From the IMG/VR virus record IMGVR_UViG_3300035190_000306, positions 1 to 41,098 of that record: DNA of 41,098 nucleotides; one strand, given 5' to 3'. The notes under the pieces are model-generated. The model was not told where the DNA came from. It saw only the letters and a list, made by a program, of their open reading frames with translations, and ran no database searches. Below are positions 27,423 through 36,557 of this stretch, piece by piece. The position numbers and the translations under genes are program-made. This stretch comes from a virus. Positions within the stretch are counted from its first letter, which is position 1; every line of letters starts with the position of its first letter.

Positions 27423-28949
27423 CTATAGAGGTTGGTATTTGTACATTAGAACCTTAGTAGGATCTACTACTACACCACCACAATACTTCATTAATTCTAC
27501 TGAGTACTCATCAACTGGAGATGATGTTTGGGTTAAATTAGCCCAAGAATCAAATGGTGAACGCATACCTGAGTTATACCTTACAATAGTTTCAGGCATA
27601 TCTTTAATACGAAGTTTTTTCCAGTTTGGATCTTTAAATCCTGTACCACGCATTAGAGAACTCATATCCCAGTTTCTGATAAGGATATTACGAGAAGAAT
27701 CTAAGCCTAGACCAGAAGCATGTTTTTTCTTCCAGAACTCATCATCATCAAACAAGCCACGATCTTTTATAATCAAATGTAAGCCTGTGTATGATTTGTA
27801 TTCTGAGTAGATAGCTCTGTTCAATCTACCACCTGTTTCACCTGGTTTAATCAAGGTTTCTAAGGTTCTTGCAGGAGCATATTGAGCTGACCTTGCTTCT
27901 AACCAACGTTGGATTTCAATTCTACCTCTAACACCTGTTTCAAGAACTACATATTTAGAATCTTGACCTGATAGACCTCTGTAAGACATTGCAAGTTTTA
28001 ACTCAACAATTTGGTCTATAATACTATCCAAGTTGATAGTAGTATAAGGAGTAGTGTTAGCAGGAGCTATTTGATTGAAGAAACCTGGAATAGATTGGAT
28101 ACTAGCTTGGTTTTTCTCATCAATATGGAAATACTGCTCATTCTGAGTATAGTTAGGCTTAGAATAACACAAAGCCTTATCAATCATTATCTCATATTGA
28201 TAACGGGTTAGGAAATTCCAAAAGGTATCAGGTACAGCAAATTTCTTGCCTTCAAGAGCAAATGGGAATACAATTGGGAAGTCTTTAATATCTTCTTTAA
28301 TCATATTACCTGCCATTGTATACTTCATACGCATTAAGCCTGTTGGAACTTTACATTGCCAGCCAGTATTAATGTGTGCAGTAGAGCCTGTATAAGACCT
28401 TTCTTTAGATTGCCAGTTCCAGTCTTTAGAGAATGGAGTACCTGCAACTAGTTGATCTGAGCCTACACCACCACCGTTGAAAGGATCATTGGTTACAAAC
28501 TGTACTTTATACTTAAAGTAGTTTTGAGAGATTTGTTCTACTGAAGCTACACGGTATTGATATACATCTGGGTTATAACCAGAAATATGATCATTAACAT
28601 CAAAGAATCTCTCACCAAAGAATAGATAGAAATAAGTGTTATTAGCACCTACTACTGCTGGTGTTGCACCTAGAGAATCTTCATAACCCATAAGGGCTAC
28701 TGTCTTGTTATTGTTACCTGCAAGGTTCCAATAGAAGAAATCATTTTCTGAGTCCAAAGCTGGAGCATCAGTCATTTCACTAGTAAATTCACGCCAATCT
28801 TCTTTTGGCAATGAATCAAACATGTTCACATAAATTTGTGAAGCTACATTTGCTTTTTTAAGACCCAACTCACTTAGGTTAGCCAGAGTTAAATTCTGGT
28901 TAAAGGATTTAGGGCCATAGGGGGTTAAATACTGTAAGAACTCTTGCAT
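27423..28949 (-). CDS. Major capsid protein (HK97-fold expected)
   Basis: A 508-residue protein (MQEFLQYLTPYGPKSF) placed after portal and scaffold-like genes, the usual place of the capsid gene in crAss-like phages, whose capsid proteins are about 490-510 residues. It contains segments typical of that group as I recall it: SELGLKKANVASQIYVNMFD near the start, and GLSGQDSKYVVLETGVRGRIEIQ near residues 330-350. Support for abundance is a strong terminator directly behind it and Arg codons of the CGN type (acgc, acga, acgg on the printed strand), rare in other genes here. No delta-domain cleavage site is obvious. The call rests on order, length and expression signs; the fold was not tested. Confidence 0.85.
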   Translation of the reverse strand: MQEFLQYLTPYGPKSFNQNLTLANLSELGLKKANVASQIYVNMFDSLPKEDWREFTSEMTDAPALDSENDFFYWNLAGNNNKTVALMGYEDSLGATPAVVGANNTYFYLFFGERFFDVNDHISGYNPDVYQYRVASVEQISQNYFKYKVQFVTNDPFNGGGVGSDQLVAGTPFSKDWNWQSKERSYTGSTAHINTGWQCKVPTGLMRMKYTMAGNMIKEDIKDFPIVFPFALEGKKFAVPDTFWNFLTRYQYEIMIDKALCYSKPNYTQNEQYFHIDEKNQASIQSIPGFFNQIAPANTTPYTTINLDSIIDQIVELKLAMSYRGLSGQDSKYVVLETGVRGRIEIQRWLEARSAQYAPARTLETLIKPGETGGRLNRAIYSEYKSYTGLHLIIKDRGLFDDDEFWKKKHASGLGLDSSRNILIRNWDMSSLMRGTGFKDPNWKKLRIKDMPETIVRYNSGMRSPFDSWANLTQTSSPVDEYSVELMKYCGGVVVDPTKVLMYKYQPL

Positions 28950-28973
28950 TTTCTGTAATTAATTTTTCTATAG

Positions 28974-30164
28974 TTAGTAATTATTTTTATTTTTAATTTT
29001 TTCTTCTGCTTTACTAAAAACTGCCCAAAGATCATCTTTGTTATCTTTAGTATCTTTATTTTCATTTAAACCACTTGTAGTAGATTTCATAAGTTCAACA
29101 GCTCTTTCCTGAGCTATATCTTTTCTAACTGCATCTACAGCTTTCTTTTCAACTACTGCTTGTACTGGAGTAAAGTCCAGTTGGTAAGTATTAGTTTTTT
29201 TATTGTAAGTAACTAAATTAGATGCTATAAATCTTACTAAAGTATTAAATTCACGTTTATTATAAGAAGACAATTCTTGAATAGGATCTACACCATTTGA
29301 AGGAGTAAAAGATTTAATCAAGTTTGTTTTCATTTTATTAGTAAGCTTAATGCCTCCTAAATCTGTTAAATTTTCTAAATAATCATTAAATTCTTTAGCA
29401 CTATTCTGAACTGCTAACTCTTGCTCTTCTTTTTGCTTTTTAGCTACTTCAACTGCTTTTGTTTCTTTTTGTTTCAGAACATCTTTTAGTTCATCAAAAG
29501 ATTCCATTGCAGTTTCTGTAAGAGTGCCTAAAGTTTCTGCACCATCTACCATTTTTTTAATTTTCTCATCAGAGAAAGTAGTAGAAAGTTTTAAATGATT
29601 AGTATAAATCTTTTTAGCAATAGCAGGATTTTCTTCTACTTGATCTTTAGTAATCTCAGATAGATTCTTATATGTAAGAACAATATCAGCAGATTCTTTT
29701 TCAGAAACACCTGTTTCTACTAATTGCTTAAATTTATTTTGAAGAGGAGTTAAAACTTTAGATGTAGTTTCTTGAACAGTTTGCTCTGCAAAACCTGTTA
29801 TTTTCTCATCTAGTTTTTCTTTTAAATAAGCTATTTTATCTTCTGCTGTTTCTAGCTTAGATATAGCTTCTTTAAGTTCAGGTAACTCTTCTTCATCAAA
29901 ATAATCTACAATATCAATAACAAAGTTTTCAGCATCACCAACTATTTTAGTAGTTTTAGATTCTGATTCTTTGTTTAAACCCTCAATAGGTTTTTTCTCT
30001 TCAGAATCTTCCTTTGTAGGTTCTTCTTTTTTTAAATCTTTTTCATTAATTAACCCATCAGCATTGAATAAAGCAGTTAGTCCTGTAGAATTTTCAGGTT
30101 CTAATAGTTCTGCTTGTGATTCCCCTTCTGGAGTTAAAAGTTCTAATTTAAATGCTTCTGCCAT
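28974..30164 (-). CDS. Putative capsid scaffolding protein
   Basis: A 396-residue protein, highly charged and predicted to be almost entirely helical or disordered. Residues 40-75 are Lys/Glu/Ser-rich (KKEEPTKEDSEEKKPIEG), residues 95-150 form a long acidic/basic coiled coil (EELPELKEAISKLETAED), and another coil lies around 240-270 (KQKETKAVEVAKKQKEEQEL). The position between portal and capsid gene, low hydrophobicity and coiled coils are standard for an internal scaffold that templates procapsid assembly and then leaves. A fused prohead protease is not visible: there is no catalytic His-Ser pattern I can point to. It lies 24 bases upstream of the capsid gene. Confidence 0.78.
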   Translation of the reverse strand: MAEAFKLELLTPEGESQAELLEPENSTGLTALFNADGLINEKDLKKEEPTKEDSEEKKPIEGLNKESESKTTKIVGDAENFVIDIVDYFDEEELPELKEAISKLETAEDKIAYLKEKLDEKITGFAEQTVQETTSKVLTPLQNKFKQLVETGVSEKESADIVLTYKNLSEITKDQVEENPAIAKKIYTNHLKLSTTFSDEKIKKMVDGAETLGTLTETAMESFDELKDVLKQKETKAVEVAKKQKEEQELAVQNSAKEFNDYLENLTDLGGIKLTNKMKTNLIKSFTPSNGVDPIQELSSYNKREFNTLVRFIASNLVTYNKKTNTYQLDFTPVQAVVEKKAVDAVRKDIAQERAVELMKSTTSGLNENKDTKDNKDDLWAVFSKAEEKIKNKNNY

Positions 30165-30185
30165 AATAAAATTGTTGTTAAAACG

Positions 30186-30199
30186 TTAATATATATTAA
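30186..30199. repeat. 14-bp AT palindrome upstream of the scaffold-like gene
   Basis: The sequence TTAATATATATTAA is a perfect palindrome in the 72-base gap between portal and scaffold-like genes. It could be an operator or an AT-rich start site, but such runs arise by chance in AT-rich DNA. The same gap holds a weak hairpin (ACTACC-CAA-GGTGGT at about 30211-30225) without a U-tract. Confidence 0.3.
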
Positions 30200-30236
30200 T
30201 TAGTTACAACACTACCCAAGGTGGTTTATTTTATAC

Positions 30237-32579
30237 CTAAGATGTTGTTTTCTTTTTTGCTTGAATCTTCTTAACTTCTATTTCTTTTTCTTTAAGTCTT
30301 AGAGCTTCTTGGTCTTGCTCATTCTGTTTAGCATTTTGCTTAACAGTTTCCTGATGCCCTTGTTCTTCTAAAGCTTGTTTTCTTAGTTTAATAATATCAT
30401 CAACTGAACTATCTGGTTCAAAACCTAAAGATTGAATACTAGCTTTGTCAACATCTGCCCTAAGTTTAGCATATTCCAAAGCCATCTTTTCATCGTGCAT
30501 TTGTTTATCCAGTTGATTTTTAGCTTGTTGAGCCTGAGCTTGGGCTTGCTCTTGTTTCTGTTCATTATCTTTAAGTTTTCTAATACCTGACATTAAAGAA
30601 TTACTCATAAATAGATCTGCTAGTTGAGACATTTTAGCTGTACCTGAAGCAATAGCCCTCTCAAATAACATTTCAATTTTCTGCCTAACTACTTCATAAT
30701 GTGTAGAAGAAGTTACCATAATATCAAAATCTGTCATATCTACACCTCTTAACTGTTCATCTGTCATAACAGCTTGGGTATAGTCATTCATAATCCAAGA
30801 TAGTAATTGAGGATTCTCTCTAAGAATCTCTTTACCTATATTAAGGGTTTTCTTCATCACCCTTCTTTTAAAGAACTCATGTGTGGCAAACCATTTTTCT
30901 GTTATAAAAGAAGAATTTTGATTTGCAGATTGCACATTAGCTACAGCTTCTCTAGGTTGAACATCTCCTAATCTTTGAGAATTAATACCACATACAACAT
31001 CCATTTGTTGTAATACAGAGTTCATCATTTCATCTACCATTCTAATAGTAGCTCCACCTGAAGACTGTAAATACCTCATTCCATTAGCATTGAAATTACC
31101 AGCAGCTTTATTAATAGCAGGGCCTGATGGGATACTTCTTGTAGGATCTTCAGGAGCTGTACCTGTAGTTTCTATTAAATATAGGTAATCTCCTTCATCT
31201 AATCCTTCAGGTATCATAGAAGGATTATAAGTTAGAATATCTGGTTTTAAAAGAGCTACCAGCTTATCTCTCCTATCTGAATATACATCATACCAAAAGT
31301 CAAATGGTTTTATTAAATCCATTAAAGACTGAGCTTTGGCATTATTAAAGTTATGCAGTTGTAGAGTAACAGGGCATTCCTGTTTAGACATATTAGATGT
31401 AGAGCTATTAAGATAGTCTACAGGGCCATAATCTACATATATATCTGAACCTATTTTAGTACATTGCCACCATTCTGACCACCACATTTTTTTCTTGATG
31501 GTCTCAGTATTCTTATCTACTTTATATTTAGAATGTGCAAATTTAGTTCTTTGAATACCTAATTCATCAAAGTATTCTATTTCTAATACTTGTTTTTTAG
31601 ATTTCCAAAGTACATATAGTACCATTACATTACCAGCTTGGTCTACTGGAGAACCAAAGAAAAACTGTTCACTGTCATTAGGAGATAGTAATTGTGCTGT
31701 AGGAGCTTCTTCATTTACTATAGCTAGTGTAGAAGCACTACCTATTTTAGGATAAGGGGTGTTACCTATAGTATTCCAATAATCCCTTAATTCTTGTATT
31801 CTTTTTACTTCAGTATCACTTAATTTATCCCAATACCTATCTTGTACTGTAGATGGGGTTAAGAATTGTACATTCACATATACCTCTAAACCATCTTCAG
31901 TAGTAGCTTCACTATCAGATATATAGAAAGACCTTAAAGGATTTTCTATAGATATAGCCATAGCCGAAGCTATCTTTTGATGCCTCATTATAGATTCACC
32001 AAATACTAAGAAATTTTCAAAAGTACTATCAAATTTCTCTTTAAGATTTTGTTGTTGATAGTAATAATTAAGAATTATATTAGCACCTATTTCAGCAGTA
32101 TCCTGCCAATCATATTTAAAATATTCAGCTTGCTTTTGAATTTCAGCTTGTAATTGTTGTGGATCTTGTATTTCTTGAGTAAGCTTTTCAACCATATATT
32201 GTTGAATAGCATCTCTTTTACTATTTTCTTTCCTAGAAACCCCCATTTCATCTCCTGATGAAACTATGGCTTTAAAATCAAATGGTCTTAGTATATGCTC
32301 TCCTACTAATCTTGTTATCCTTGAATTTCCTATACCCACATGTTTTAAATCTGTAGGAAAAGATTGATTGCCTAATCTATGGGTATCAATAACCTTCATA
32401 AAATCAGCAGGGTTAATAATGCCTCTTCTTAAATTCTGGTTAGCACACTTATTATCATAAGTAGACCTAATAGTTTTAAATTCAAAAAATATCAGATTCT
32501 GATAAGAATTAACATTCTCCTCAACCCATTTCTTATCTTTCTGAGAATCTGGTACTGTTTGTAGTGGTGTTGCTGCCAT
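30237..32579 (-). CDS. Portal protein
   Basis: A 780-residue protein directly after the terminase (10-base gap), as expected for the portal that forms the dodecameric DNA gate and docks the packaging motor. The N-terminal half carries helical and beta segments typical of crAss-like portals (NLIFFEFKTIRSTYDN; ADFMKVIDTHRLGNQSFPTDL; RLVGEHILRPFDFKAI). The middle region has WKSKKQVLEIEYFDE-type beta sheet and the conserved DRRDKLVALLKPDIL stretch, and the C-terminal 110 residues form a long Gln/Lys/Ala-rich coil (EQKQEQAQAQAQQAKNQL), suitable for the portal barrel. There are no catalytic motifs, as expected. Confidence 0.88.
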   Translation of the reverse strand: MAATPLQTVPDSQKDKKWVEENVNSYQNLIFFEFKTIRSTYDNKCANQNLRRGIINPADFMKVIDTHRLGNQSFPTDLKHVGIGNSRITRLVGEHILRPFDFKAIVSSGDEMGVSRKENSKRDAIQQYMVEKLTQEIQDPQQLQAEIQKQAEYFKYDWQDTAEIGANIILNYYYQQQNLKEKFDSTFENFLVFGESIMRHQKIASAMAISIENPLRSFYISDSEATTEDGLEVYVNVQFLTPSTVQDRYWDKLSDTEVKRIQELRDYWNTIGNTPYPKIGSASTLAIVNEEAPTAQLLSPNDSEQFFFGSPVDQAGNVMVLYVLWKSKKQVLEIEYFDELGIQRTKFAHSKYKVDKNTETIKKKMWWSEWWQCTKIGSDIYVDYGPVDYLNSSTSNMSKQECPVTLQLHNFNNAKAQSLMDLIKPFDFWYDVYSDRRDKLVALLKPDILTYNPSMIPEGLDEGDYLYLIETTGTAPEDPTRSIPSGPAINKAAGNFNANGMRYLQSSGGATIRMVDEMMNSVLQQMDVVCGINSQRLGDVQPREAVANVQSANQNSSFITEKWFATHEFFKRRVMKKTLNIGKEILRENPQLLSWIMNDYTQAVMTDEQLRGVDMTDFDIMVTSSTHYEVVRQKIEMLFERAIASGTAKMSQLADLFMSNSLMSGIRKLKDNEQKQEQAQAQAQQAKNQLDKQMHDEKMALEYAKLRADVDKASIQSLGFEPDSSVDDIIKLRKQALEEQGHQETVKQNAKQNEQDQEALRLKEKEIEVKKIQAKKKTTS

Positions 32580-32589
32580 TTTTTATAAT

Positions 32590-34791
32590 TTACCTATTAG
32601 GTTTCTTAAATTTTTCATAGTATTTTGACTTTTTTACGGATTTAGTAGTAGATTGTTCAACAGATACCATATAAAGTTTATCAATTGATTGTGCATAGTA
32701 AGCTAAATTCCTTAAAGCAGATACTCTGTCAAAGTTTCCTTTAGGGTTAAACCTAATTAATTCTGTTAGTACAGCAGGTGATTTTATAGTATGTAAGACT
32801 AACCTACCAGTTCCATCACTAAGAGGTTCTAATAGTAATTCTCTTAGGGAATCTAAATATCTTTTTACATATTGAGGAGATGGTGGAATACCTTTAGATG
32901 TATCAGAACCTTCTTTAAATGTACCTGGATCTCTTAAATCATAAGGTGTATCAGCTAGTAAATATAAACACCTATTACCTTCAAAGTATTGATATATGTT
33001 AGATGTAGACCTTTCATACATTAAAGTAGCATTGTAATAAATACAAGCTCTCCTCATTTGTTCCCAGAAATGTTGATTTCTTTCTGGTCTACCTGTGTAT
33101 TCTAAAACTATTCTTCTGGATAACCTATCCATTATAAAGAAAGAATTTAAAGATGTAGTAGTAGATTCATCTAAGTGGCATTGGTCAGATCCAGCTATGT
33201 ATCTTAAATTTTCTATACCACCTATAGAATCTCTAATAGGATATTCAAATATCTCTACACAACCTCTTTCTTTTTCTTTTAAAGGGTATTCCCTAATAGG
33301 TTTAGCATCTTCTGTAGTTTTAAATTCAAATTCCTCTTTATCAGTATTATATTCAAAAAATCCTTTTAAAGATTTCTCAAAATAATGCTCTGGAGAAGTC
33401 ATTACATCAGCTTTATGCTCTTTTAAATATTCAAGAGGAAAGAATCCACCTTCTGCTACTATAAATACTTCTGAAGGTACTGAAGGGTTATTTGCTAGAA
33501 AAGCTAATAATTTACCTTTATCTTGAGAACCTTCTTCTTGTTTTCTTTCTTCAGCATATCTTTTCTTAGCTAGAACTTCATTTAGATCCCCTGATTCATT
33601 TCTTAAATCATTATATTTCTTCCAAGCAGGTACAAAATATGCTATAGGAGTTTTTCTACCTTCATATTCATCTTTAAAAGCTAAACAATTATAATCTTCA
33701 GGTTTATAGAATATCTCTTCAGCATCATCAATAGAACCACTCTCATTTTCACCGCCAGTACCAAACATCCATACTGTACCAAAAGATATACCACCTCTGG
33801 TAGTGGTATCTCTGATAGCTCCTAATGCTGATTTAATATTATAGAAGAAACCTAATTCCTCTAACATTACAAGGTTAGGAGATAGACCATTACCTGCTAC
33901 AGGATTATCATAAAAAGACCTATGATGTATCTTAGAATAAGAACCTTTAGTAATCCAGTTATCTCCTATTTTTTCTTCATAAGAAGCTTCTAAGAAATCA
34001 CCTGATTTATTTAAAGAACCTCTATAGGTTGGCAATAATGGGCATGGGTGGTATTCTTTATTATAAGTTTGTCCACCTGGCATTGTATCTAAACCTAAAT
34101 AAGTTGCTGCTACTAGTACACCTGAGTATTTAGTATCAATAGCACCTATCAATGTTTCAGAAGATAATGGATTATCAGAAGCTTTAGCTGCTAAGTAATC
34201 ATCATAATCTGTAGCCCCATCAGTAATAAAGTTATTGGCTACTACTAAAGCTGCAAAATATGTCTTACCTCCACCCCTAGCTTCAAAATCTAATATGTTC
34301 TTATTATCATTATAGTATAAAGGTTTACCTAAATTACTACTATGTATTTTAGGTAGGTATTCTCTGGCAGGTATATAGGTTTTATAATCTCCATTAGGTT
34401 TATATAAAGCTTTAGCTATTTTTCTACCATCTTCATTTAAAGATAAAGCTTCTATTTCATCTTCTAAGTTACTAGCTATTAACCTCTTATCACATGAGAA
34501 TTGTGTATCTAAAGAAAACCCAGAGAATCCTCTAGCTTCTGTATATAAATAAGCTTTCTCCCAATCCATATCCCTAACCATTGGAGAATCTATAGATTGT
34601 TGTTTAGAGCCTTTCTTAGCTATCTTAATTTTATGAAAATTACCAAAATGATAAATCTGAGGAGGAATCCATACACCTGAAGACCATTTACCTTCAATAA
34701 TACATCTCTTCTGTTCTCTCCAGAAATCTAAATACTCATAAGAATGAGGATTTAATGTTGGTATTTCTTTTAAAAGATAATCTGTAATCAT
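32590..34791 (-). CDS. terL: Terminase large subunit (packaging ATPase and nuclease)
   Basis: A 733-residue terminase. The ATPase has Walker A ARGGGKTY (171-178) and Walker B with the catalytic Glu in NLVMLEEL (306-313), plus a coupling-like segment in WMFGTGGENES (341-351). The C-terminal nuclease begins with a beta strand ending in GSD (534-536, RYIAGSDQCH), where Asp536 is the expected first metal ligand, and continues with ATLMYERST (588-596, Glu593). These are the RNase H-type residues. The enzyme pumps DNA into the procapsid through the portal and cuts the concatemer. It is joined to the upstream candidate small terminase by TAATG and followed by the portal after 10 bases. Long N-terminal extension (about 160 residues before Walker A) is typical for crAss-like terminases. 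Confidence 0.95.
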   Translation of the reverse strand: MITDYLLKEIPTLNPHSYEYLDFWREQKRCIIEGKWSSGVWIPPQIYHFGNFHKIKIAKKGSKQQSIDSPMVRDMDWEKAYLYTEARGFSGFSLDTQFSCDKRLIASNLEDEIEALSLNEDGRKIAKALYKPNGDYKTYIPAREYLPKIHSSNLGKPLYYNDNKNILDFEARGGGKTYFAALVVANNFITDGATDYDDYLAAKASDNPLSSETLIGAIDTKYSGVLVAATYLGLDTMPGGQTYNKEYHPCPLLPTYRGSLNKSGDFLEASYEEKIGDNWITKGSYSKIHHRSFYDNPVAGNGLSPNLVMLEELGFFYNIKSALGAIRDTTTRGGISFGTVWMFGTGGENESGSIDDAEEIFYKPEDYNCLAFKDEYEGRKTPIAYFVPAWKKYNDLRNESGDLNEVLAKKRYAEERKQEEGSQDKGKLLAFLANNPSVPSEVFIVAEGGFFPLEYLKEHKADVMTSPEHYFEKSLKGFFEYNTDKEEFEFKTTEDAKPIREYPLKEKERGCVEIFEYPIRDSIGGIENLRYIAGSDQCHLDESTTTSLNSFFIMDRLSRRIVLEYTGRPERNQHFWEQMRRACIYYNATLMYERSTSNIYQYFEGNRCLYLLADTPYDLRDPGTFKEGSDTSKGIPPSPQYVKRYLDSLRELLLEPLSDGTGRLVLHTIKSPAVLTELIRFNPKGNFDRVSALRNLAYYAQSIDKLYMVSVEQSTTKSVKKSKYYEKFKKPNR

Positions 34792-35324
34792 TAAATAGCT
34801 CCTTTATCTGATAGTGATAGATTCTTACCACCTTTCTGTACTGTACTAGCTTCTTTAGATACTTCTTTCATAATTACAAAGTATTGATCCCAGATTCTTT
34901 TAGTATTAACCATCATAGAATCTAGTTCTTTAGAATTTTCTATCTTGTAATCTGTATTTCTAATAAAATCATCTCTTTGTTTAAGCTTATTATAAAAGTT
35001 AAACAATGATATTTGAGCAGGAGTTAGCATTAAAGTCTTTAAGGTTTCTGTTTCTTCTAAATACTTATCCCATTTAAAATCTTCATCTTTAAGAAACTGT
35101 CTGGCTATTAATACTTTCCTATCATCAGGTGGTACATGTCCATATACTTTATTAGATTCTGAAACATCTAAATAAAAACATAAAGCATACATTATCTTAG
35201 AACTTTCTTCTTTCCTCTTACTCTTATCTTTATCATGTAAAGATTTAAGTACTGGATGAATTAAAGTTTGTGGATTAGAAACCCAAAAATTATCTACACC
35301 TGAGTAACTATTTAGATATGCCAT
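34791..35324 (-). CDS. Candidate terminase small subunit
   Basis: A 177-residue, mainly helical and charged protein (MAYLNSYSGVDNFWVSNPQ) directly before terL, to which it is coupled by TAATG. It contains a long helix with mixed charges (LKQRDDFIRNTDYKIENSKEL), and no HTH is obvious. Position and size match small terminase subunits, but the sequence gives no family signature, so the call is by position. The N-terminal part (VLKSLHDKDKSKRKEE) is basic and may bind DNA. It overlaps the HU-like gene by 17 bases. Confidence 0.72.
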   Translation of the reverse strand: MAYLNSYSGVDNFWVSNPQTLIHPVLKSLHDKDKSKRKEESSKIMYALCFYLDVSESNKVYGHVPPDDRKVLIARQFLKDEDFKWDKYLEETETLKTLMLTPAQISLFNFYNKLKQRDDFIRNTDYKIENSKELDSMMVNTKRIWDQYFVIMKEVSKEASTVQKGGKNLSLSDKGAI

Positions 35325-35541
35325 TATATAACCTATATGTATATTTCTTATTTAATTGAAAAGCTCCAAAGTAAGGAACTCTTATGTTATTCTTAAAATC
35401 AGGAAATTCTTGATTCTTCATCTGGTTTAAAAGGCTCTGGACTAAGCATTTGTAAATTTGATTCCCCTGTTTCTTGCTTAGGTTGTTCTTTTGGCAAGCT
35501 GCTAGGAATATCTTGTCTATGTGTGCTTGGGATATTACCAT
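35308..35541 (-). CDS. HU/IHF-like small protein, nested out of frame
   Basis: A 77-residue protein. Its order of features follows the N-terminal half of HU/IHF: helix (AHIDKIFLAACQKNNL), the SKKQ turn, second helix (GNQIYKCLVQSLLNQM), then strand and VPYFGAF where HU has VGFGTF. Only about 18 residues follow, so most of the DNA-embracing arm is missing. Of its 234 bases, 143 are shared, in another frame, with the C-terminal third of the 162-residue gene upstream. Since the HU-like pattern runs from the shared part into the unshared part, the overlap is probably real. Likely role: DNA binding or dimerisation next to the packaging genes. An inactive remnant is possible. Confidence 0.65.
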   Translation of the reverse strand: MVISQAHIDKIFLAACQKNNLSKKQGNQIYKCLVQSLLNQMKNQEFPDFKNNIRVPYFGAFQLNKKYTYRLYNGISK

Positions 35542-35887
35542 AATTAATATGTAATAATTTTAAATCTTCTAATGAAGAAATACCTTTAAATAATTGTGTA
35601 TCAAATATATCCTTCTTTTTAATCTTACTAAGATAGTTCTCTAATTCTTGAGGTTTCATTTCTAACTTAGTTCTTATAGCCTCTTTATTTTTTTTAGTAT
35701 TTATAAGGTCTAACCTAGTCTCAAAGTCTTTAACTCCATCTTGTATATACTTTACATTGTATAATATCAAGATAGATACCAGCTTAATTTCTTTTTCAGA
35801 TAAAGAAGGGTTTAATAATGAATTATAGCAGGTAACAAATTTAACTGCTAAGTCCTCATTATCAATATATTTAATAAGTAATTTCAT
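35399..35887 (-). CDS. Unknown protein upstream of the packaging genes
   Basis: A 162-residue protein (MKLLIKYIDNEDLAVKF). Residues 1-105 look like a compact helical domain (SEKEIKLVSILILYNVKYIQ; RTKLEMKPQELENYLSKIKK), in which a KMKPQELENYLSKI-like stretch resembles a DNA-binding helix pair; residues 115-162 are Pro/Gln/Glu-rich and probably disordered. The disordered tail is exactly the part shared with the HU-like gene in the other frame, a typical arrangement for overlapping genes. No family is recognised. Confidence 0.72.
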   Translation of the reverse strand: MKLLIKYIDNEDLAVKFVTCYNSLLNPSLSEKEIKLVSILILYNVKYIQDGVKDFETRLDLINTKKNKEAIRTKLEMKPQELENYLSKIKKKDIFDTQLFKGISSLEDLKLLHINYGNIPSTHRQDIPSSLPKEQPKQETGESNLQMLSPEPFKPDEESRIS

Positions 35888-35934
35888 TTCTATCTAGTAT
35901 TTTTTCAAGATATTTAACCCTTACAGTCAATACC

Positions 35935-36126
35935 TTATTTCTTTTCATAAGGATTTGAAGAATCTTTAGTTTCAAACTCTTTATAAATCTCATCTTGAAG
36001 TTTAACACATAACTTAGCAAGGTTTGTTTCTTCAATGACTTTTGTTTTTTCTGTAGGGGTATCTTCATTATAGGTTATAATTCTTATAATATATTTATCT
36101 TTTCTCTTGAAAACCTCTAATTTCAA
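35935..36126 (-). CDS. Small protein with probable TTG start
   Basis: A 63-residue protein (MKLEVFKRKDKYIIRIITY when TTG is read as Met). No ATG is present in this frame, so the start is TTG at 36126 or an earlier rare codon; it overlaps the upstream gene by 32 bases. The protein has a beta-type beginning and an amphipathic helix (NLAKLCVKLQDEIYKEF), a balanced composition that supports a real gene. An ATG-started frame at 36068 on the same strand is a basic, low-complexity shadow and is left out. Function unknown. Confidence 0.55.
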   Translation of the reverse strand: MKLEVFKRKDKYIIRIITYNEDTPTEKTKVIEETNLAKLCVKLQDEIYKEFETKDSSNPYEKK

Positions 36127-36367
36127 ATTTATTAGTATTTACATGATTAGTATCTCTTAGTTCTTCTAGCTCTTCAAAAGATATATGCAAGATTAATTCT
36201 CTTCCTGCTACTACTACTTTACATCTATCTGTAAGTATTGTTCCTTTGGAATCTAATATATGTTCTGTATAAGTTATATCCTCAAGAAAAAAACTACATT
36301 TACATAAAGGGATTATATTGTGGTTCTGATACTTCTCTATTATCCTGCTCAATATAACCTTTTCCAT
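36095..36367 (-). CDS. Small unknown protein
   Basis: A 90-residue protein (MEKVILSRIIEKYQNHNII) with a beta pattern in the middle (VVVAGRELILHISFEELEEL). The ATG at 36367 makes the first 22 codons overlap the previous gene by 68 bases in another frame; no later ATG exists before the well-structured part, so the start is uncertain. The ILHISFEELEELRD segment reads like a small beta-helix fold, but I recognise no family. Confidence 0.6.
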   Translation of the reverse strand: MEKVILSRIIEKYQNHNIIPLCKCSFFLEDITYTEHILDSKGTILTDRCKVVVAGRELILHISFEELEELRDTNHVNTNKFEIRGFQEKR

Positions 36368-36557
36368 AGAATCTTACAATATGTCCATTATTTTCAAGAG
36401 CAATTATTTCATAATCAAATGTATCTATTACCACATAGAAACTAATTAAGTCGTACATAAGAACTTGAAGCTCTTCTATTCTTTCAAGAAGAGCTTGCAA
36501 ATCCTTGTATTCAACTGTATAGCTATAATCCGAGTATATAATTTCTGAGTTTGCCAT
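36300..36557 (-). CDS. Small unknown protein
   Basis: An 85-residue acidic protein read from the ATG at 36557 (MANSEIIYSDYSYTVEYK). An ATG 33 bases earlier exists but would lie deeper in the preceding gene. A helix (LQALLERIEELQVLMYDLI) sits between beta-like stretches (FYVVIDTFDYEIIALENNG). It overlaps its neighbours on both sides, as do most genes in this cluster of small genes between the chaperonin and packaging genes. Function unknown. Confidence 0.65.
   Translation of the reverse strand: MANSEIIYSDYSYTVEYKDLQALLERIEELQVLMYDLISFYVVIDTFDYEIIALENNGHIVRFYGKGYIEQDNREVSEPQYNPFM

Noticed and set aside
27439-27810. Plus-strand frame of 123 codons opposite the capsid gene
   Set aside because: Fully inside the strongly supported capsid gene on the other strand.
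35871-36068. 65-codon Lys-rich frame on the minus strand starting with ATG
   Set aside because: It lies out of frame inside a better-looking 63-residue gene, is low in complexity and extremely basic, as shadow frames in AT-rich DNA are.
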